From Owenia fusiformis (lineage: Eukaryota; Annelida; Polychaeta; Sabellida; Oweniidae): a stretch of DNA of 64,000 nt. This document shows, piece after piece, positions 60,839-64,000 of this stretch; the first letter of the stretch is position 1, and each line of letters begins with the position of its first letter. The translations under genes were made by a program, and so were the position numbers. The stretch lies in assembly GCA_903813345.2 (NCBI GenBank), contig CAIIXF020000010.1, forward strand, positions 37,189,425 through 37,253,424, read 5' to 3'. The notes beneath the pieces are model-generated. The model was not told the origin of the DNA, searched no databases, and saw nothing but the letters and a program-made list of their open reading frames with translations.

Positions 60839-61270
60839 TGAGTGAAATATTTGAGTCTTTCTAGTCTGCCAATGATTAAACTTAGCATTATTCATACCAT
60901 TTATGGTTTTAAATGTTTTGCCATTTATATCTACCAATGAAATGTTTTTATAGAGTCAATTATCATTTATTTTCATGGCGACATCTATTTGTCATTGATT
61001 TCAATACTTTTTCTAAAATTCTTATTTAGGGGTGTCCTGCTTTGGTCATGGCGCTTATATATATTTTATTTTTCAAATGAATCACGAGTGTATTTGTGAT
61101 AATTCGTTTGTGATTTTGTGATTGATGGATTTCTTTAAAGGGATGTTTCATCGGGAATAAATGACCATATTTTCAAGTTGCATGGGGATCAACTTCCCGA
61201 ATTTTTATGAAGGTATAGCCATTGCAAATCAATTGAAAGATGATATTATACTCTAGGAACTTTTCATTGT

Positions 61271-61367
61271 GATATCATTTTAATCCACTCGTTGATATCA
61301 ATATCTGCACTCATTCGCTACGCTCCCCCGTCCAGATATTGATATTAACTCGTAGAAATTATATCAC
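61271..61367. repeat. ~97-bp imperfect hairpin (GATATCAATATCTG)
   Basis: GATATCA...CCACTCGTTGATATCAATATCTG at the left pairs imperfectly with CAGATATTGATATTAACTCG...ATATCAC at the right, around a GC-richer loop containing CATTCGCTACGCTCCCCCG. Confidence 0.65.
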
Positions 61368-62219
61368 TTTAAATCATATCCTACATACACGGCAACACTT
61401 TCACAGTTTCGGTCAAAACTTGTTTTCTGGAATTCCTAGAGATATTTTTCCAGAAGTTTTCATTTGCCTCATATTATAATTAGCTACGAATATGTTTGGT
61501 GTAAAGAAATATTGGCCTCGCTATTGGCCATACATATTATATATCTAAAAACAAACAAGTGCTAGTCGTTTATCTATATCCCCACATACAAATAATCCTA
61601 TCTTTTAAGATAAACTACTATATGTCACTCTCGAACAGGACATTCTATGAAATAAATCATTGATTTTGCACTTAACATACCTTTATTCAAAAGAAGTTCC
61701 ACGTTTTTATATGTTGTTAAAGGTTCTTATAATTATTCTCTTGAAGTGTTCTTAATACTTAGAATAGTCTATAACCATTTTTGAGTATAAGTAATGCGTA
61801 AGAAGAAGGAATATGCACCCATCGTCCCTTAGTCCTATCTAGATGTAAACATATGAAAGGAGGATCATTTCTATGTTGACTAAAACCATGTAGAATATAA
61901 GTTCAAAACACTTTGATCACTTAAAACTTAAAAGTTAAAAGCTATGAATCCTTAAAATTGAATATGATCAGATTGTCGTCAGTGAAGCGGAATGGAAATT
62001 CCAATCAAAATACGCATGCAAAAGATGACATGATGAAGATGTTTATAATTGCTGCTGCTGCCTGCAATACGACGACTTCCAAATTGATAAGAAAACTATT
62101 TCTGAATGAACAAGTGTTTCATGCTTCAATGATTACAGAAAATGTCAAAGTCTGTTGTGTACGTTGTAGATTATTATGAATTTAAAATATTTTATGGTTA
62201 TTTAGAATGGGAATTTTAA

Positions 62220-62393
62220 CTAATAGAGAGATTTTACATCTCACTTATATCGTGTGCTTATAAATCCATTATATTTTATTTTTGTGTATGTAAGTACGTC
62301 ATCATTTGTCGCGTAGCTCTATACGCCTGGAAGAAGCCAGTGAGTATAACTTGTTTTGTATAAGTGAGTAATCAAATATATGTTTTATGTTTA
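62220..62393. repeat. ~174-bp inverted repeat, right arm
   Basis: Partner of 57174-57333. It ends just before the 34-bp tandem array. The outer terminus reads ATGTTTTATGTTTA; no convincing target duplication is visible next to either arm. Confidence 0.85.
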
Positions 62394-62434
62394 GACATAA
62401 TTATTGGTCTGGAATAACAGTGATAATTGTCATA

Positions 62435-63319
62435 AAGTCATAGTAGTATCCATTCGACAATATTAACAAAGTCTTAGTAGTATCCATTCGACAATATTAA
62501 CAAAGTCATTGTAGTATCCATTCGACAATATTAACAAAGTCATAGTAGTATCCATTCGACAATATTAACAAAGTCTTAGTAGTATCCATTCGACAATATT
62601 AACAAAGTCATAGTAGTATCCATTCGACAATATTAACAAAGTCATAGTAGTATCCATTCGACAATATTAACAAAGTCATAGTGGTATCCATTCGACAATA
62701 TTAACAAAGTCATAGAAGTATTCATTCGACAACATTAACAAAGTCATAGTAGTATCCATTCGACAATATTAACAAAGTCATAGTAGTATCCATTCGACAA
62801 TATTAACAAAGTCATAGTAGTATCCATTCGACAATATTAACAAAGTCTTAGTAGTATCCATTCGACAATGTTAACAAAGTCATAGTAGTATCCATTCGAC
62901 AATATTAACAAAGTCATAGTAGTATCCATTCGACAATATTAACAAAGTCATAGTGGTATCCATTCGACAATATTAACAAAGTCATAGTAGTATTCATTCG
63001 ACAACATTAACAAAGTCATAGTAGTATCCATTCGACAATATTAACAAAGTCATAGTAGTATCCATTCGACAATATTAACAAAGTCATAGTAGTATCCATT
63101 CGACAACATTAACAAAGTCATAGTAGTATCCATTCGACAATATTAACAAAGTCTTAGTAGTATCCATTCGACAATATTAACAAAGTCATAGTAGTATCCA
63201 TTCGACAATATTAACAAAGTCATAGTAGTATCCATTCGACAATATTAACAAAGTCATAGTAGTATCCATTCGACAATATTAACAAAGTCATAGTAGTATC
63301 CATTCGACAATATTAACAA
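62435..63319 (+). repeat. 34-bp minisatellite, 26 copies
   Basis: Unit AAAGTCATAGTAGTATCC continues ATTCGACAATATTAAC. 885 bp divides into 26 units. Variants (GTCTTAG, GTGGTATCC, ATTCATTCGACAACATT) recur with a 272-bp spacing: GTGGTATCC at 62681 and 62953, GTCTTAG at 62573 and 62845, ACAACATT at 62729 and 63001. Eight-unit blocks were therefore duplicated. There are no spacers, so it is not a CRISPR array. Confidence 0.97.
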
Positions 63320-63477
63320 GGGATCTGGTTGAGAAAACTTTTCATTTTCCATGAAAATGATATAAGAACTGGTTGATAAAATGTTTGTCGACGAGTAAAA
63401 GTATTCTTTAAAAAAATGATAATAAACAAGTTATACTTTCACTTATAAACAAAATCACTTTATTAGAAGAGAACAAC

Positions 63478-63663
63478 TACACTCTTAAAAATGAATTACT
63501 TGAGTATTTCCCAAGTATAAAAATTACTTAAAGTTAAATACTTAGTTTTACTTCATTTTACTTAGGTTTTACTTATATTGTCATTTTGAGTTTTTTTTTA
63601 CTTAAAATTAGTAGTACAAGTTCTCAATATAAGGAAATCCAAGTAATATTTTTTAAGAGTGTA
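63478..63663. mobile_element. 186-bp MITE with CACTCTTAAAAA termini and TA sites
   Basis: TACACTCTTAAAAAT at the left and its complement ATTTTTTAAGAGTGTA, one base longer, at the right. Removing TA from each end leaves CACTCTTAAAAA inverted repeats with TA target duplications, as in Tc1/mariner-type MITEs. The interior repeats TACTTAG/TTTACTT motifs. No ORF. Confidence 0.85.
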
Positions 63664-64000
63664 CTTTTAGTGTTTGAATACTTTTTAATACATAATTATA
63701 TTTCACGTTCTCGTTACAATTTGCTCATGAAATTCACTGAATTCATTTCGTTGTATTGTTAGTTTATTGTGTTGCACAGTTTAAAGTTTAATATAGTTTA
63801 TTTTTGTGTCACAAGCATGTTAAAATACATTTAAAACATTTTAAAAACATTTGCTTCCAGCCGATGTCGGCTTATGAGACACCATATGGTACATGTATAC
63901 AAAATATTCATTTTTCAACAAAATATTCAATTTTCAATGTAAACTTACTAAATGCAAAATAAACAGTCATAGAGACCATGTATACAAAGTTCATTGTTCC
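63664..64000. other. right edge, nothing recognised
   Basis: AT-rich sequence with no gene or array. CCAGCCGATGTCGGCTTATG near 63858 is a short self-complementary segment (GCCGATGTCGGC). Confidence 0.4.

Noticed and set aside
62435-63319. CRISPR-like regular repeat
   Set aside because: Units are contiguous without unique spacers, and the context is eukaryotic with no cas genes; it is a minisatellite.

Overview
The window is metazoan nuclear DNA. It is AT-rich and gene-poor, with GT-AG splice signals, a LINE fragment, several TIR/MITE families, minisatellites and a long satellite array. The mix fits a marine invertebrate, but I cannot name a phylum from sequence alone. There is no operon structure, prokaryotic gene, CRISPR array or rRNA, and I recognised no tRNA.

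Layout. 1-15602 is a near-homogeneous tandem satellite with an 860-bp unit that runs off the left edge. Two identical 463-bp TIR elements sit at the same unit position exactly 11,650 bp apart (13 x 860 + 470), so the array has a higher-order repeat created by a MITE insertion. 15603-19351 is the satellite junction, with a perfect GCGCATGCGC palindrome, a chain of five exon-like segments with splice signals, and a degenerate ATGTCAAAG repeat. 19352-20689 (+) and 25033-26748 (-) are the two convincing genes: convergent, divergent paralogues of 445 and 571 aa, unrecognised by me, separated by 4.3 kb that holds a 32-bp minisatellite and a small MITE. 26.7-45.8 kb has no supportable gene apart from a possible transposase remnant near 34 kb; it holds minisatellites and copies of a ~76-bp element. 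46076-52033 is a ~6-kb fold-back element with ~1.15-kb inverted arms, related 57-63-bp tandem arrays outside it and further palindromes inside. 53.8-54.9 kb is a GGCCCTTGTTC minisatellite interrupted by a 5'-truncated LINE with a 10-bp target-site duplication. 56.5-64 kb has hairpins, a second inverted pair 5 kb apart, 89-bp and 34-bp tandem arrays, and a MITE with TA target sites.

How the genes may work. Both paralogues share, in the same order, a basic N-terminal helix-like segment, an RxLPPxP motif, a YEEIPD motif, a cysteine cluster and a C-terminal DRLSCRxTN block. RxLPPxP is the textbook class I Src SH3 ligand and YEEI the preferred Src-family SH2 ligand. Having both within the first ~70 residues of otherwise low-complexity proteins suggests scaffolds or adaptors for Src-type kinases. 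That is inference from motifs only.

Limits. All comparisons were by eye, so repeat boundaries may be off by a few bases and no homology search was possible. Splice models need RNA evidence.
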